Assembly (NCBI GenBank): GCA_038228295.1
Contig: JBBRPH010000012.1
Location: forward strand, 37,345 to 101,344
From: JAICKM01 sp038228295
Lineage (GTDB): Bacteria > Chloroflexota > Chloroflexia > QHBQ01 > JAICKM01
DNA: 64,000 nucleotides
Direction of reading: 5' to 3'
Shown here one piece after another: positions 50,657-59,426 of this stretch. The notes beneath the pieces are model-generated. The model worked only from the letters and a program-made list of their open reading frames with translations, ran no database searches and was not told the origin of the DNA. Each line of letters begins with the position of its first letter. The first letter of the stretch is position 1. A program made the position numbers and the translations under genes.

Positions 50657-52419
50657 CCAAAGGCCAAGCCATCTGGCGCTTGATCCGCTACCGGCCCGGC
50701 ACCTACGCGGCCAGTTTGCTGCTGTGGGGCGGCTTCTACGCTATGCCGCTGGCGAACGGCCTGCTGCTGCGCGCCTTTTTCGACGCGCTGACCGGCAAGG
50801 CGGGGGCCGGCCCCAATAGCTGGACGGTGCTGGCCTTGCTGGCCGGGGCCGAACTGCTGCGCGTCACGTCGCTGTTCATCGGCATCTATGTCTGGGTCGG
50901 TCTCTGGTTCACCTACGAGGCGCTGCTGCGACGTAACCTGCTGGCGCGTATTCTGGGCCTGCGCGGGCGCGCCCTGCCCGAATCGCCTGGCGAAGCGATC
51001 AGCCGCTTTCGCGATGATGTGGAAGAGGTGATGCTCTACATTGACCGCTGGATTGACTTTAGCGGCCAGGCGCTGTTCGCCGCGCTGGCCCTGGTCATTA
51101 TGCTGCCGATCAACCCCTGGATCACTCTCAGCGTGTTTGTGCCGATGGTCGTCGTGATCACCACGGTGAACTCGATGAGCGGGCGGCTGAAGCGCTACCG
51201 CAAGGCCAGCCGGACGGCGGCGGGCCGCGTCACCGGCTTCCTGGGCGAGATTTTCGGCGCGGTGCAGGCAGTGCAAGTGGCCGGGGCCGCGCCGCACGCC
51301 ACGCGCTATTTCGCGGGCATCACTGAAGTGCGCCGCCGTGCCGCCCTACGCGACAGCCTGTTCACCCAGGTGCTGGACACCTTCAACCTGAACACGGCCA
51401 ACCTGGCTATCGGGATAACGCTGCTGCTGGCCGCCGGCGTGATGCGTTCGGGTGCGTTCACGGTGGGCGATTTCGCGCTGTTCGTCAGCTATCTCAGTTC
51501 GCTGATGGGCTTCCCGCGCTGGGCCGGGCGCTTGCTGGCGAGCTTTAAGCAGATGAGCGTATCGCTTGATCGGATTCAGGTGCTGGCCGTGACGGAGTCG
51601 CCCGCGCCGTTGGTCGCGCACCACCCGGTCTATCTGCACGGCGCATATCCCGTCGTGCCGGTGCCGGAGCGGACCGCCGCCGACCGCTTAGACCAGTTTG
51701 ACGCGCATGGGTTGACCTACTGCTATCCTGACAGCCGGCATGGGATCGTGGATGTGGACCTGACCATTAGGCGCGGCGAGTTTGTGGTCATCACCGGGCG
51801 AGTCGGCGCGGGCAAGACGACGCTGTTGCGCGTGCTGCTCGGCCTGCTGCCGCAAGCGGCGGGCACGATCCGCTGGAACGGCACGCCGGTGGCCGATCCG
51901 GCCGGCTTCCTGGTGCCGCCGCGTGCGGCCTACACGCCGCAGGTGCCGCGCCTGTTCAGCGAGAGCCTGCGCGACAACATCCTGCTGGGGCTGCCCGACG
52001 ATGCGGCGGCGCTGGACGCGGCGTTGCAACTAGCCGTGCTGGATAGCGATGTGGCGGCGATGGAGACCGGCCTAGACACGCTGGTGGGGGCGCGGGGTGT
52101 GCGGCTCTCCGGTGGGCAGATACAGCGCGCCGCCGCCGCACGGATGTTTGTGCGCCGCCCCGCCCTGATCGTCTGCGATGATCTATCCAGCGCGCTCGAT
52201 GTGGATACGGAGCGCCGCCTGTGGGAGCGCCTGTTCGCTGAAGGCGATGCGACCTGCCTGGTGGTGTCGCACCGCCGGGCCGCGCTGCGCCGCGCCGACC
52301 GCATCCTGGTGCTGGCCGAGGGGCGCGTGGTCGCCACGGGCCGCCTCAACGACCTGCTGCTCACCTGCGACGAAATGCGCCGCCTGTGGGCCGCCGAATC
52401 CGATCCCGTGCCGGTTTGA
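50653..52419 (+). CDS. ABC exporter, fused membrane and ATPase domains (subunit 2)
   Basis: 588 residues with the same layout. Walker A is GRVGAGKTT and the signature is RLSGGQIQ, but Walker B reads LIVCDDLSSALD, with Asp where the catalytic Glu is expected. Such Glu-to-Asp change is typical of the degenerate site of heterodimeric exporters. It pairs with the complete subunit upstream. Its start overlaps the upstream stop. Confidence 0.9.
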   Translation: MTKGQAIWRLIRYRPGTYAASLLLWGGFYAMPLANGLLLRAFFDALTGKAGAGPNSWTVLALLAGAELLRVTSLFIGIYVWVGLWFTYEALLRRNLLARILGLRGRALPESPGEAISRFRDDVEEVMLYIDRWIDFSGQALFAALALVIMLPINPWITLSVFVPMVVVITTVNSMSGRLKRYRKASRTAAGRVTGFLGEIFGAVQAVQVAGAAPHATRYFAGITEVRRRAALRDSLFTQVLDTFNLNTANLAIGITLLLAAGVMRSGAFTVGDFALFVSYLSSLMGFPRWAGRLLASFKQMSVSLDRIQVLAVTESPAPLVAHHPVYLHGAYPVVPVPERTAADRLDQFDAHGLTYCYPDSRHGIVDVDLTIRRGEFVVITGRVGAGKTTLLRVLLGLLPQAAGTIRWNGTPVADPAGFLVPPRAAYTPQVPRLFSESLRDNILLGLPDDAAALDAALQLAVLDSDVAAMETGLDTLVGARGVRLSGGQIQRAAAARMFVRRPALIVCDDLSSALDVDTERRLWERLFAEGDATCLVVSHRRAALRRADRILVLAEGRVVATGRLNDLLLTCDEMRRLWAAESDPVPV

Positions 52420-52553
52420 TCCACGCAGGAGCACGAAGACTGCGGGACCGGCGATCCATGAAGGACGCTAGGGGACGCGAAGGAAGACGGACGGTTTTAG
52501 TTTTGTGGGTTTAAAATCCGAAGCAACGCGGGAGATCCATCGAAGCGTCGGTT

Positions 52554-54083
52554 TTATGGTTGCAAGGCTGTTAGTTCGCTGCCGATTAGGCCCAGCCAAA
52601 CCGTATTGCCATGCAACTCGAAGCGGGCGCGCTCAAAATACTGCACGCGGGTGGGGCCGGTAGTGTGCTGCTCGATCACGATGTTGCTCAAGGGCGGGCC
52701 GAACAGATCGTCGCTGCCGTGATTGCGCCAGTAGTCGAGAAACGGCTGACCGATAGCTTGCTGGGTCGCCGAAAACCAGAGCGTGTTGGAATCGTTGGGA
52801 TTGCTGCGCGCGGTCGGAGCGAAGTGCTGACCGTGCGCGGCGAGCAGTTCGCGTCCCAGCGCGCCGAGTCCGACCGGCCCGCCCGCGAGCGGGCGTTCCA
52901 GCCGCGCGCGCTCAAAGAGTTGCACGATTTTGTCGCCACGCGTGGTCTCCGGGCCAATAGGCAGGCCGAAAATAGGTCGCCCGCCTTGGCTGTTGTAGTA
53001 GAGCAAGAACTGCGGTCCCACCACCTGCCCAGTCTCCGGGAAATAGCGCGCCGGGGCCACAGTGCGGCTGTTAAAGTAGCTATATACCGCCTTGGACAAC
53101 TGGTGCATCAGGTTGGTGCTGGTATCATAATCCGGCAGGTTCCAACTCAGCACGGTGATCACATAAGGTCCGCTCGCGCCGTAGACGATACCTGCGTCAT
53201 GTTGCAACGGCGGATTATCTAAGGTGCCGGTCTTATGGGCCATCGGCACCTCAGTAGGTAGGCCCATCGGCAATTGATCGTTGAGTTCCTGGTCCAGCAA
53301 CAGGTTGATCATATAGCGGCACGAGGCGCGGTCCAGCACCTGCCCAGTGGCGATCAGTTCCAGTAGGCGGTTATATTCGCCGGCATTGGTTAGATTATCT
53401 TCGCCGACCCCAAAGTGCAGCCCACTGTTCGGCATCCCCAATTGTTGCAGGTCCGCATTCACCGTGCCGGCGCCGACCAAGTTCTCCAAGCTGATCGCGG
53501 CGGTGTTATCACTCACCTCAATCATGCGCTCCAGTAACGTAGAAACCGCGACTTGTTGGCCGATGCTCCAGTGGAGTTCGCCAAGGCCGGCATCATAGGA
53601 GGCGGCACCGTCGGTGATCGTGACCGCGTCATTCAAGCTGAGGTTGCCCAGCCGCTGCTGGTTCATGACCTCATAAAGGATGAACAATTTGTAGAGGCTG
53701 GCGCTGACCGTCGTCGTGTTCGCGTTCACGGCGGCATATTGGCCGGTGTCGAGCTTTTTGACGGCCACTGCCCAATTGCCGGGCGCGTTGTCCGCATAAC
53801 TGTCGAGGATGTTCTGCAAGCCTGCATCCAGGTAATCGGGGCCGCTGCTGTAGAGCAATGGGGGGTTACCCGTCTGCGCGGTCCAAGCTGCGACCCCGCC
53901 TCGGAACAGACCGGGAAACGCTGCCGGGGTGCCGGGTGCAACATGGTGATTTGGCTCCGCCGGGGGTGGGTTGGGAGAGTGGATTAGGATCAGGGCCGGT
54001 CCGAGGACTAGCCACAGTAATGCTACCACAATAACGGCAGGGTGACGTGCGTGGTCTTTTCGTTTACAATAGATTTGGTCCAT
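52554..54083 (-). CDS. Class A beta-lactamase-like serine hydrolase with QYFER repeats
   Basis: 513 residues. A single N-terminal membrane helix (VIVVALLWLVLGPALILI) leads to a serine hydrolase domain with SLYK (Ser129-Lys132), SDN (Ser191-Asn193) and KTG (Lys284-Gly286), as in class A beta-lactamases and related peptidoglycan-type enzymes. Two QYFER repeats follow (FPETGQVVGPQFLLYY, GLPIGPE; then YWRNHGSDDLFGPPLS, VQYFERARFE), the domain of the secreted protein at 35.1 kb. The Glu of the omega loop is not clearly placed, so antibiotic hydrolysis cannot be claimed. ATG 54083 follows AGGAGG closely. Confidence 0.82.
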   Translation of the reverse strand: MDQIYCKRKDHARHPAVIVVALLWLVLGPALILIHSPNPPPAEPNHHVAPGTPAAFPGLFRGGVAAWTAQTGNPPLLYSSGPDYLDAGLQNILDSYADNAPGNWAVAVKKLDTGQYAAVNANTTTVSASLYKLFILYEVMNQQRLGNLSLNDAVTITDGAASYDAGLGELHWSIGQQVAVSTLLERMIEVSDNTAAISLENLVGAGTVNADLQQLGMPNSGLHFGVGEDNLTNAGEYNRLLELIATGQVLDRASCRYMINLLLDQELNDQLPMGLPTEVPMAHKTGTLDNPPLQHDAGIVYGASGPYVITVLSWNLPDYDTSTNLMHQLSKAVYSYFNSRTVAPARYFPETGQVVGPQFLLYYNSQGGRPIFGLPIGPETTRGDKIVQLFERARLERPLAGGPVGLGALGRELLAAHGQHFAPTARSNPNDSNTLWFSATQQAIGQPFLDYWRNHGSDDLFGPPLSNIVIEQHTTGPTRVQYFERARFELHGNTVWLGLIGSELTALQP

Positions 54084-54459
54084 ACTCCTCCTGAGAACAT
54101 CGGTCCCATTATAGAGCAAAGGGCTACGCGGCGCAAGACTTGCTGATAAGAATTGATTAAGAAGTCTGATCCCCTGTTAAACCGAGGGACGGGTTGATCG
54201 GCGAAGGGTGCGGAGGGTCGCAGGATCATAAACGCTGTGATCCACGAAACACATAGCAGCAAAGAATTACAGAGATATTGAGGATGATGACGGTCCTGAT
54301 ACAGTTTGCGTTGTCTAATCTTGACAACGGCTTCCCTTCTCTTTTGGGCTGCTTCCGCTCAATAGAAACCTATCGTGCCTCTTCGCGTTCTTCGCAGATC
54401 AATCATCGTCCTTTGTGTTCTCTGTGGATCCACACCCACACCATATCTAGGAGCAACTG
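54084..54459. other. Intergenic region upstream of two divergent genes
   Basis: 376 bases with no coding signal. CTCTTCGCG- and TTGTGTTC-type words at 54375-54425 belong to the heptamer repeat family. AGGAGC at 54450 is the ribosome-binding site of the hydroxylase operon. Confidence 0.55.
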
Positions 54460-54975
54460 ATGGCTGAAGAAATCCAATTGCGCGTCAACGGCCAAGCGCA
54501 TAACGTCACTCTCCCGGCCACGCGCACGCTGCTTGATGCCTTGCGTGGTGACCTGGGGCTGACCGGCACCAAAAAGGTATGTGATCAGGGCCAATGCGGC
54601 GCGTGTACCGTTTTGCGTGACGGCATGGCCGTGTATTCTTGTTTAACCCTGGCGATTGAGTGTGGCGACAGCGAGATCACTACCATCGAAGGGCTGGCTG
54701 CACCGGACGGCACGCTGCACCCGATCCAGCAGGCGTTTCTCGATTGTGACGGGCTGCAATGCGGCTTTTGTACGCCCGGCCAGGTACTGGCGGCCAAAGC
54801 CTTGCTTGACCGCCGGCCCCAGCCGACTGCTGCCGACATCACGCGCGGTATGGCCGGCAATCTGTGCCGCTGCGGCGCGTATCCAGGCATCATACGCGCC
54901 GTTGAACAGGCGGCCCAACGGGGGGCGGGCACTAGCCCGGCTCACTCGCAGGCCGGCGCGTCGGGAGGAGGCTGA
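54460..54975 (+). CDS. Molybdenum hydroxylase, 2Fe-2S small subunit
   Basis: 171 residues. The plant-type ferredoxin Cys cluster (CDQGQCGACT, then a later Cys) and the second cluster CGFCTPGQ ... CRCGAYPGI are both present, giving the two 2Fe-2S centres of xanthine dehydrogenase/aldehyde oxidase small subunits. It relays electrons from the molybdenum site to FAD. The next gene begins two bases after the stop. The GC-rich C-terminal tail is variable in the family. Confidence 0.92.
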   Translation: MAEEIQLRVNGQAHNVTLPATRTLLDALRGDLGLTGTKKVCDQGQCGACTVLRDGMAVYSCLTLAIECGDSEITTIEGLAAPDGTLHPIQQAFLDCDGLQCGFCTPGQVLAAKALLDRRPQPTAADITRGMAGNLCRCGAYPGIIRAVEQAAQRGAGTSPAHSQAGASGGG

Positions 54976-54977
54976 AC

Positions 54978-57311
54978 ATGGTCCGTGTCGTCCGCACCAA
55001 AGTTGAAATAGAAGGACGCACCCACGAGGAAGTCGTGGTGGTCGAAGGAGAAGAGCCGGCAGCCTGGGCTGCCGGCGAGTTGCACCATGTTGGTCAAGCT
55101 ACCGTGCGCGTGGACGGCGTGGAGCGCGTCACCGGGTCGGCGCGTTATACCAGCGACATGCAGTTGCCGGGGATGCTGTATGCCGCCGTAGCCCGTTGCC
55201 CGCACCCCCACGCGCGCCTCCGCAGCCTGGACACCCGTGCCGCCGAAGCCCTGCCCGGCGTGCGCGCCATCCTGACCCACGAGAACGCCCCGCCTATTCC
55301 CTGGCACGGTAAAGCCTCGCGCGTGTTTGATACCGAATTGCGCCACGAGGGCGACGAAATCGCCGCCGTAGCCGCCGACGATCCCGAAACCGCCGAGCGC
55401 GCCGCCCGCCTGATCCGCGCCGAGTACGAAGTCTTGCCTTATGTAATTGATGCCGAAGTAGCGATGCGCCCCGACGCGGTGCAGGTCCACCCGGACGGTA
55501 ATGTGTTGAAGGATGAGGACGGCAACGAAGGCGAGACCTATACGCGCGGCGATGTGGCAAAAGGTTTTGGCGCTGCCGATGTGGTGTTTGAGGGGCGCTT
55601 CAGCACGGCGGCGCAAATGCACAACGCACTCGAAACGCACGGCAGTGTGGTCGCCTGGGACGGTCCCACCCTCACCATTTATGACAGTACGCAGGCGATC
55701 TTCAACGTCCGCAACCGTCTAGCCCAATCGCTGGGCTTGCCGCTGACGGATGTGCGGGTGATCAAAAACTATGTCGGCGGCGCGTTTGGGGCCAAGTTGG
55801 GCGCGTACAAGCAGACGCTGATCGCGGCCCTGCTGGCGCGCAGCACGGGCCGCCCGATCCACCTGATGCTCGACCGCCGCGCCGAAAACCTGGTCGCCGG
55901 CCACCGTGCGCCGTCCATCCAACATATCAAAGTCGGCGCGCGCAAAGACGGTACCCTGACCGCGCTCGAAATGCGGATTATCTGCCCTATCGGGGCGTTT
56001 GGGATGTGGGCCCCTAGCGTGGGCGGGCCGGCCAAAGAGATGTACACCATCCCCAATATGCACATCCAGACCTTTGGCGTGCGCGTCCACACCGGCAGCC
56101 ACTCGGCGTTTCGTGCTCCCGGCTATGTGGAAGGTGCGGTAGCGCTCGAAGGAGCGCTGGATGAAATCGCCGCCCAGTTGGGTCTCGACCCGCTGGCTAT
56201 CCGCCTGAAAAACTACGCTGCTAAAGATCCGGGCAGCGATCAAGCCTTTACTGCCAAGCATTTGGACGAATGCTACCGGCGCGGCGCGGAACGGTTCGGC
56301 TGGGCCGGCCTGCGGAAAGACCTGACGGCGGCGCGCAAAGCCTCCGGTGCCGGCAGCGCCGGCACCGCCCTCTTGCGCGGCATCGGTATGGCCTCGCAAA
56401 ACTGGGGCGGTGGCGGCGGACCGACCGCGCAGGCACTCTGCCGCATCAACAGCGACGGCAGCGTGGATGTGCAGTGCGGCAGCCAGGATCTGGGCACCGG
56501 TACACGCACCGTGCTGGCCCAAATCGCTGCCGACGCACTGCACCTGGGCATGGACCGCGTGCGCGTGCTGCTGGGCGATACCGATAAACCCTATGCGCCG
56601 CTCAGTGGCGGTTCGATGACTGTGGCCTCGGTGGGTCCTGCGGTTCGTATGGCCGCCGACGAAGCGCGCAAACAGTTGCTCGAAATCGCCTCGGCGTTCA
56701 TGGACACCGCGCCCGACCGCCTAGAGATCCGCGACGGCCGCATCGTGCGCCAGGGCCAAGCCGACCGCAGCATGAGCATCGCCGATGTGTTGAAGGAGAT
56801 TGGCGACTACCAAATCATCGGCAAGGGCTTTCGCGGGCCGAACCCCCCGGAGATCATCCGTACCTGGGGCGCGCAGTTCGCCGAAGTGACGGTGGACCCG
56901 GTGACGGGTCATGTCCAGGTGGTTCGCATGACCGGGGTCTACGATACTGGGCGGGTGATCAATCCGCTGACCTACACCAGCCAGATTCACGGCGGTATCG
57001 TGCAGGGCATGGGCCTAGCTGTAACCGAAGGGCGCACGCTGGACCCGACCAGCGGCAAATCGCTCAACGCCAATCTGGAGGAGTATAAGCTGCCGACCAT
57101 CGCCGATCTGCCGCAGATTGACGTGACCTGGATCGGTGAACCCGATTTTCAGGCCAACCACCTCGGCGCGAAGGGCATCGGCGAGCCGCCGATCATCCCC
57201 ACGCCCGCCGCCATAGCCAATGCTGTGGCCGATGCGCTGGGTGTACGCGTTTTTGACTTGCCGATCACGCCGGAGCGCGTCCTGACCGCCCTGGCCGGAG
57301 GAATGGCCTAA
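54978..57311 (+). CDS. Molybdenum hydroxylase, molybdopterin-binding large subunit
   Basis: 777 residues. Signature segments of the xanthine dehydrogenase large subunit are present: NYVGGAFGAKLG (molybdopterin loop), QDLGTGTRTVLAQIAADAL and KGIGEPPIIPTPAAIANAVADAL near the C-terminus, with the catalytic Glu in GIGEPP. The substrate is not indicated, since the residues that define purine, aldehyde or CO substrates cannot be read reliably. It forms a heterotrimer with its neighbours. Assembly needs molybdenum cofactor with CDP or MPT, made elsewhere. Confidence 0.93.
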   Translation: MVRVVRTKVEIEGRTHEEVVVVEGEEPAAWAAGELHHVGQATVRVDGVERVTGSARYTSDMQLPGMLYAAVARCPHPHARLRSLDTRAAEALPGVRAILTHENAPPIPWHGKASRVFDTELRHEGDEIAAVAADDPETAERAARLIRAEYEVLPYVIDAEVAMRPDAVQVHPDGNVLKDEDGNEGETYTRGDVAKGFGAADVVFEGRFSTAAQMHNALETHGSVVAWDGPTLTIYDSTQAIFNVRNRLAQSLGLPLTDVRVIKNYVGGAFGAKLGAYKQTLIAALLARSTGRPIHLMLDRRAENLVAGHRAPSIQHIKVGARKDGTLTALEMRIICPIGAFGMWAPSVGGPAKEMYTIPNMHIQTFGVRVHTGSHSAFRAPGYVEGAVALEGALDEIAAQLGLDPLAIRLKNYAAKDPGSDQAFTAKHLDECYRRGAERFGWAGLRKDLTAARKASGAGSAGTALLRGIGMASQNWGGGGGPTAQALCRINSDGSVDVQCGSQDLGTGTRTVLAQIAADALHLGMDRVRVLLGDTDKPYAPLSGGSMTVASVGPAVRMAADEARKQLLEIASAFMDTAPDRLEIRDGRIVRQGQADRSMSIADVLKEIGDYQIIGKGFRGPNPPEIIRTWGAQFAEVTVDPVTGHVQVVRMTGVYDTGRVINPLTYTSQIHGGIVQGMGLAVTEGRTLDPTSGKSLNANLEEYKLPTIADLPQIDVTWIGEPDFQANHLGAKGIGEPPIIPTPAAIANAVADALGVRVFDLPITPERVLTALAGGMA

Positions 57312-58316
57312 ATGGACCCCTTTGAACACCACAATGCGGCGACCGTGGCCGGGGCAATCGAACTGCTGACCGGCAATGCGACTGGTGCGCAGGCCGCTCG
57401 TCCCATCTCCGGCGGCACCGACTTGCTGACGACGATGAAAGCCGGTCTGCGTGCCCCGGTGCGCTTAGTCAACCTCAAAACCGTGCGTGGCCTCGACAGC
57501 ATCGTGGACTACGCGGGCACCTTGCGCCTTGGCGCGCTGGTCACGCTCGATACGCTGGAACACAACGGTCTGGTGGCCGAACGCTACCGCGCACTAGCGG
57601 ATGCCGCCGGTTTGGCGGCTTCACCGCAACTGCGGAATATGGGCACGCTCGGCGGCAATCTAGCCCAGGAGTCGCGCTGCGCCTACTATCGCAACGCCGA
57701 CTTCCCCTGCTGGCTCAAGGGCGGCACCGTCTGCTATGCCCGCGAAGGCGACAACGCGCACCACGCCGTCTTCACCGACGATAGCCCCTGCGTGACAGTC
57801 CACCCCAGCGACCCGGCGACAGCGCTGTTGGCGCTGGATGCCACGCTGACGATCCAGGGAGCCGCCGGCGAACGGCGCGTGCCGATTGGCGACTTCTTCA
57901 CCCTGCCACGCGCCGACCATCGCCAATTGACGATCTTGGGGCCGGCCGACCTGATCACCGGCATCGAACTGCCGCCGCTACCCGCCGCGCGCAGCGCCAG
58001 CCGTTACCTGAAAGCCATGGATCGCGCCACTTGGTCGTTTGCATTGGCCGGGGTCGCCGTCGCGCTCACCTGGACCGCACCGGGCAGCGGGCTGATCGAA
58101 AGCGTCCGCATCGCGCTGGGCGGGGTCGCGCCCGTGCCGCGCCGCGCCGCCGCTGCCGAGGACTACCTGGTCGGCAAGCAACTTAACGCGGCGACGGCCG
58201 CCGAAGCCGGGCGACTGGCCGTGCAAGGGGCCGCATCGTTGGCCCACAATGCCTACAAGGTGCGCCTGCTGGCCGGCCTCGTGGCGCGGGCGCTGGCCGC
58301 GACCGTGCCGACCTAA
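57312..58316 (+). CDS. Molybdenum hydroxylase, FAD-binding middle subunit
   Basis: 334 residues. The FAD motifs ISGGTDLLT and MGTLGGNLAQ are clear. A Cys-rich insert (RCAYYRNADFPC, then VCYAREGDN and SPC) matches the extra 4Fe-4S cluster of the YagS/HcrB subgroup. Length and order support the small-large-medium heterotrimer. Start follows the large-subunit stop directly. The operon order small, large, medium is common. Confidence 0.9.
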   Translation: MDPFEHHNAATVAGAIELLTGNATGAQAARPISGGTDLLTTMKAGLRAPVRLVNLKTVRGLDSIVDYAGTLRLGALVTLDTLEHNGLVAERYRALADAAGLAASPQLRNMGTLGGNLAQESRCAYYRNADFPCWLKGGTVCYAREGDNAHHAVFTDDSPCVTVHPSDPATALLALDATLTIQGAAGERRVPIGDFFTLPRADHRQLTILGPADLITGIELPPLPAARSASRYLKAMDRATWSFALAGVAVALTWTAPGSGLIESVRIALGGVAPVPRRAAAAEDYLVGKQLNAATAAEAGRLAVQGAASLAHNAYKVRLLAGLVARALAATVPT

Positions 58317-58357
58317 CCCCCGGCCCTACGCAGGAAGGGGGTATGCGGGTCTACAGC

Positions 58358-58403
58358 TATAATAGCTTCCCGGCCCGGTGGTGGGAGCGCGATATGGTAT
58401 AAT
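58358..58403 (+). promoter_or_regulatory. Two TATAAT boxes upstream of the patatin gene
   Basis: Perfect TATAAT occurs at 58358-58363 and 58398-58403, 40 bases apart. Neither has a strong -35 hexamer at the right distance. They could serve as alternative promoters. Confidence 0.4.
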
Positions 58404-58523
58404 AGACTCCCCCTCGTTCCTCTCGGCGTGGGGGTGGGTTGGGGCACGGTCAGTAAACTCCCCACCTTGTTTAGGGGAGGGTTGGGGCGCAGGCTGCGGG
58501 CCGCGCCCGCATGGGGAGACGGT

Positions 58524-59426
58524 ATGCTTAAAAGTGGCTTGGTATTAGGCGGCGGCGCCGCACGGGGGTTGGCCCACATCGGTGTGTTGCAGGTGTTGGA
58601 GCGCGAGGGCTACCCGATTGATCTGATCGCGGGCACCAGCATGGGCGGGCTGGTCGCCGGCCTGTACGGCTTGGCGGGCAGTGTCGCGGGGCTGATCGAG
58701 ATCCAGCAGCGGCCCGCCAAGAACCGGGCGACGGCCTACAGTCGGGGGTTGCGACCCGAAATTCTCGAATCGCGCGGCTTTCGCGCCTGGTTGCGCGAAC
58801 TGTTCGGCGATCGCACTTTTGCCGACCTCCACTGGCCCATCGGCATGACCGCTGTGGATGTGGATAGCGGCGAGGAAGTGGCCTTCAATCGCGGACCTGT
58901 CGCCCCGGCCATCTGGGCTACCACGGCGATTCCTGGGGTGTATGCGCCGGTGCGGGTGCGCGGGCGGGTACTGGTAGACGGTGGTGTCCTGAACCCAGTG
59001 CCGGTGGATTTAGCGCAGCGGATGGGCGCGACCGTCACGCTGGCGATTGACGTGCTGCCCGATAGCAACGAACCGGCGCCTCGGATGCCGCCGGGCTACG
59101 GCCGCGCCATGGTGAGCAAGTTCGGCGTCGCGCTGGGCTTGGTCAGCAAATCATTTGATATCGTGCTGGCCGCGCAGCGCGACTACCGACTGCGCGACAG
59201 CCCACCCGACCTGCTGATCCGCCCAGACTTGCACGGCCTGAGTACGCGCGACTATCATCGCGCCGACGAGTTTATCATCAGGGGAGCCGCTGCCGCCGAG
59301 GCGCAACTTCTGCAAATTCGCGCGCTGCGCGACCGCATCCAGGCCGGCCAAGAGCCGCGCCGCAACGGCAGCCGCAGCGGCCACCCCGCCGCCGCGCTTG
59401 CGCCCACTGGGCAAAGGACTGCTTAA
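58524..59426 (+). CDS. Patatin-like phospholipase
   Basis: 300 residues. The patatin signatures are clear: GGGAARGLAHIGVL oxyanion loop, GTSMGG nucleophile elbow and the catalytic dyad Asp in VDGGVLN. Residues VDVDSGEEVAFNRG lie between. Patatins hydrolyse phospholipids or other lipids. ATG 58524 follows GGGGAGA; the upstream frame is rejected. Stop and the next start overlap (TAATG). Confidence 0.88.
   Translation: MLKSGLVLGGGAARGLAHIGVLQVLEREGYPIDLIAGTSMGGLVAGLYGLAGSVAGLIEIQQRPAKNRATAYSRGLRPEILESRGFRAWLRELFGDRTFADLHWPIGMTAVDVDSGEEVAFNRGPVAPAIWATTAIPGVYAPVRVRGRVLVDGGVLNPVPVDLAQRMGATVTLAIDVLPDSNEPAPRMPPGYGRAMVSKFGVALGLVSKSFDIVLAAQRDYRLRDSPPDLLIRPDLHGLSTRDYHRADEFIIRGAAAAEAQLLQIRALRDRIQAGQEPRRNGSRSGHPAAALAPTGQRTA

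Noticed and set aside
50092..51297. 401-codon minus-strand ORF across the ABC exporter genes
   Set aside because: It spans two real genes and mirrors GC-rich third positions; no domain is seen.
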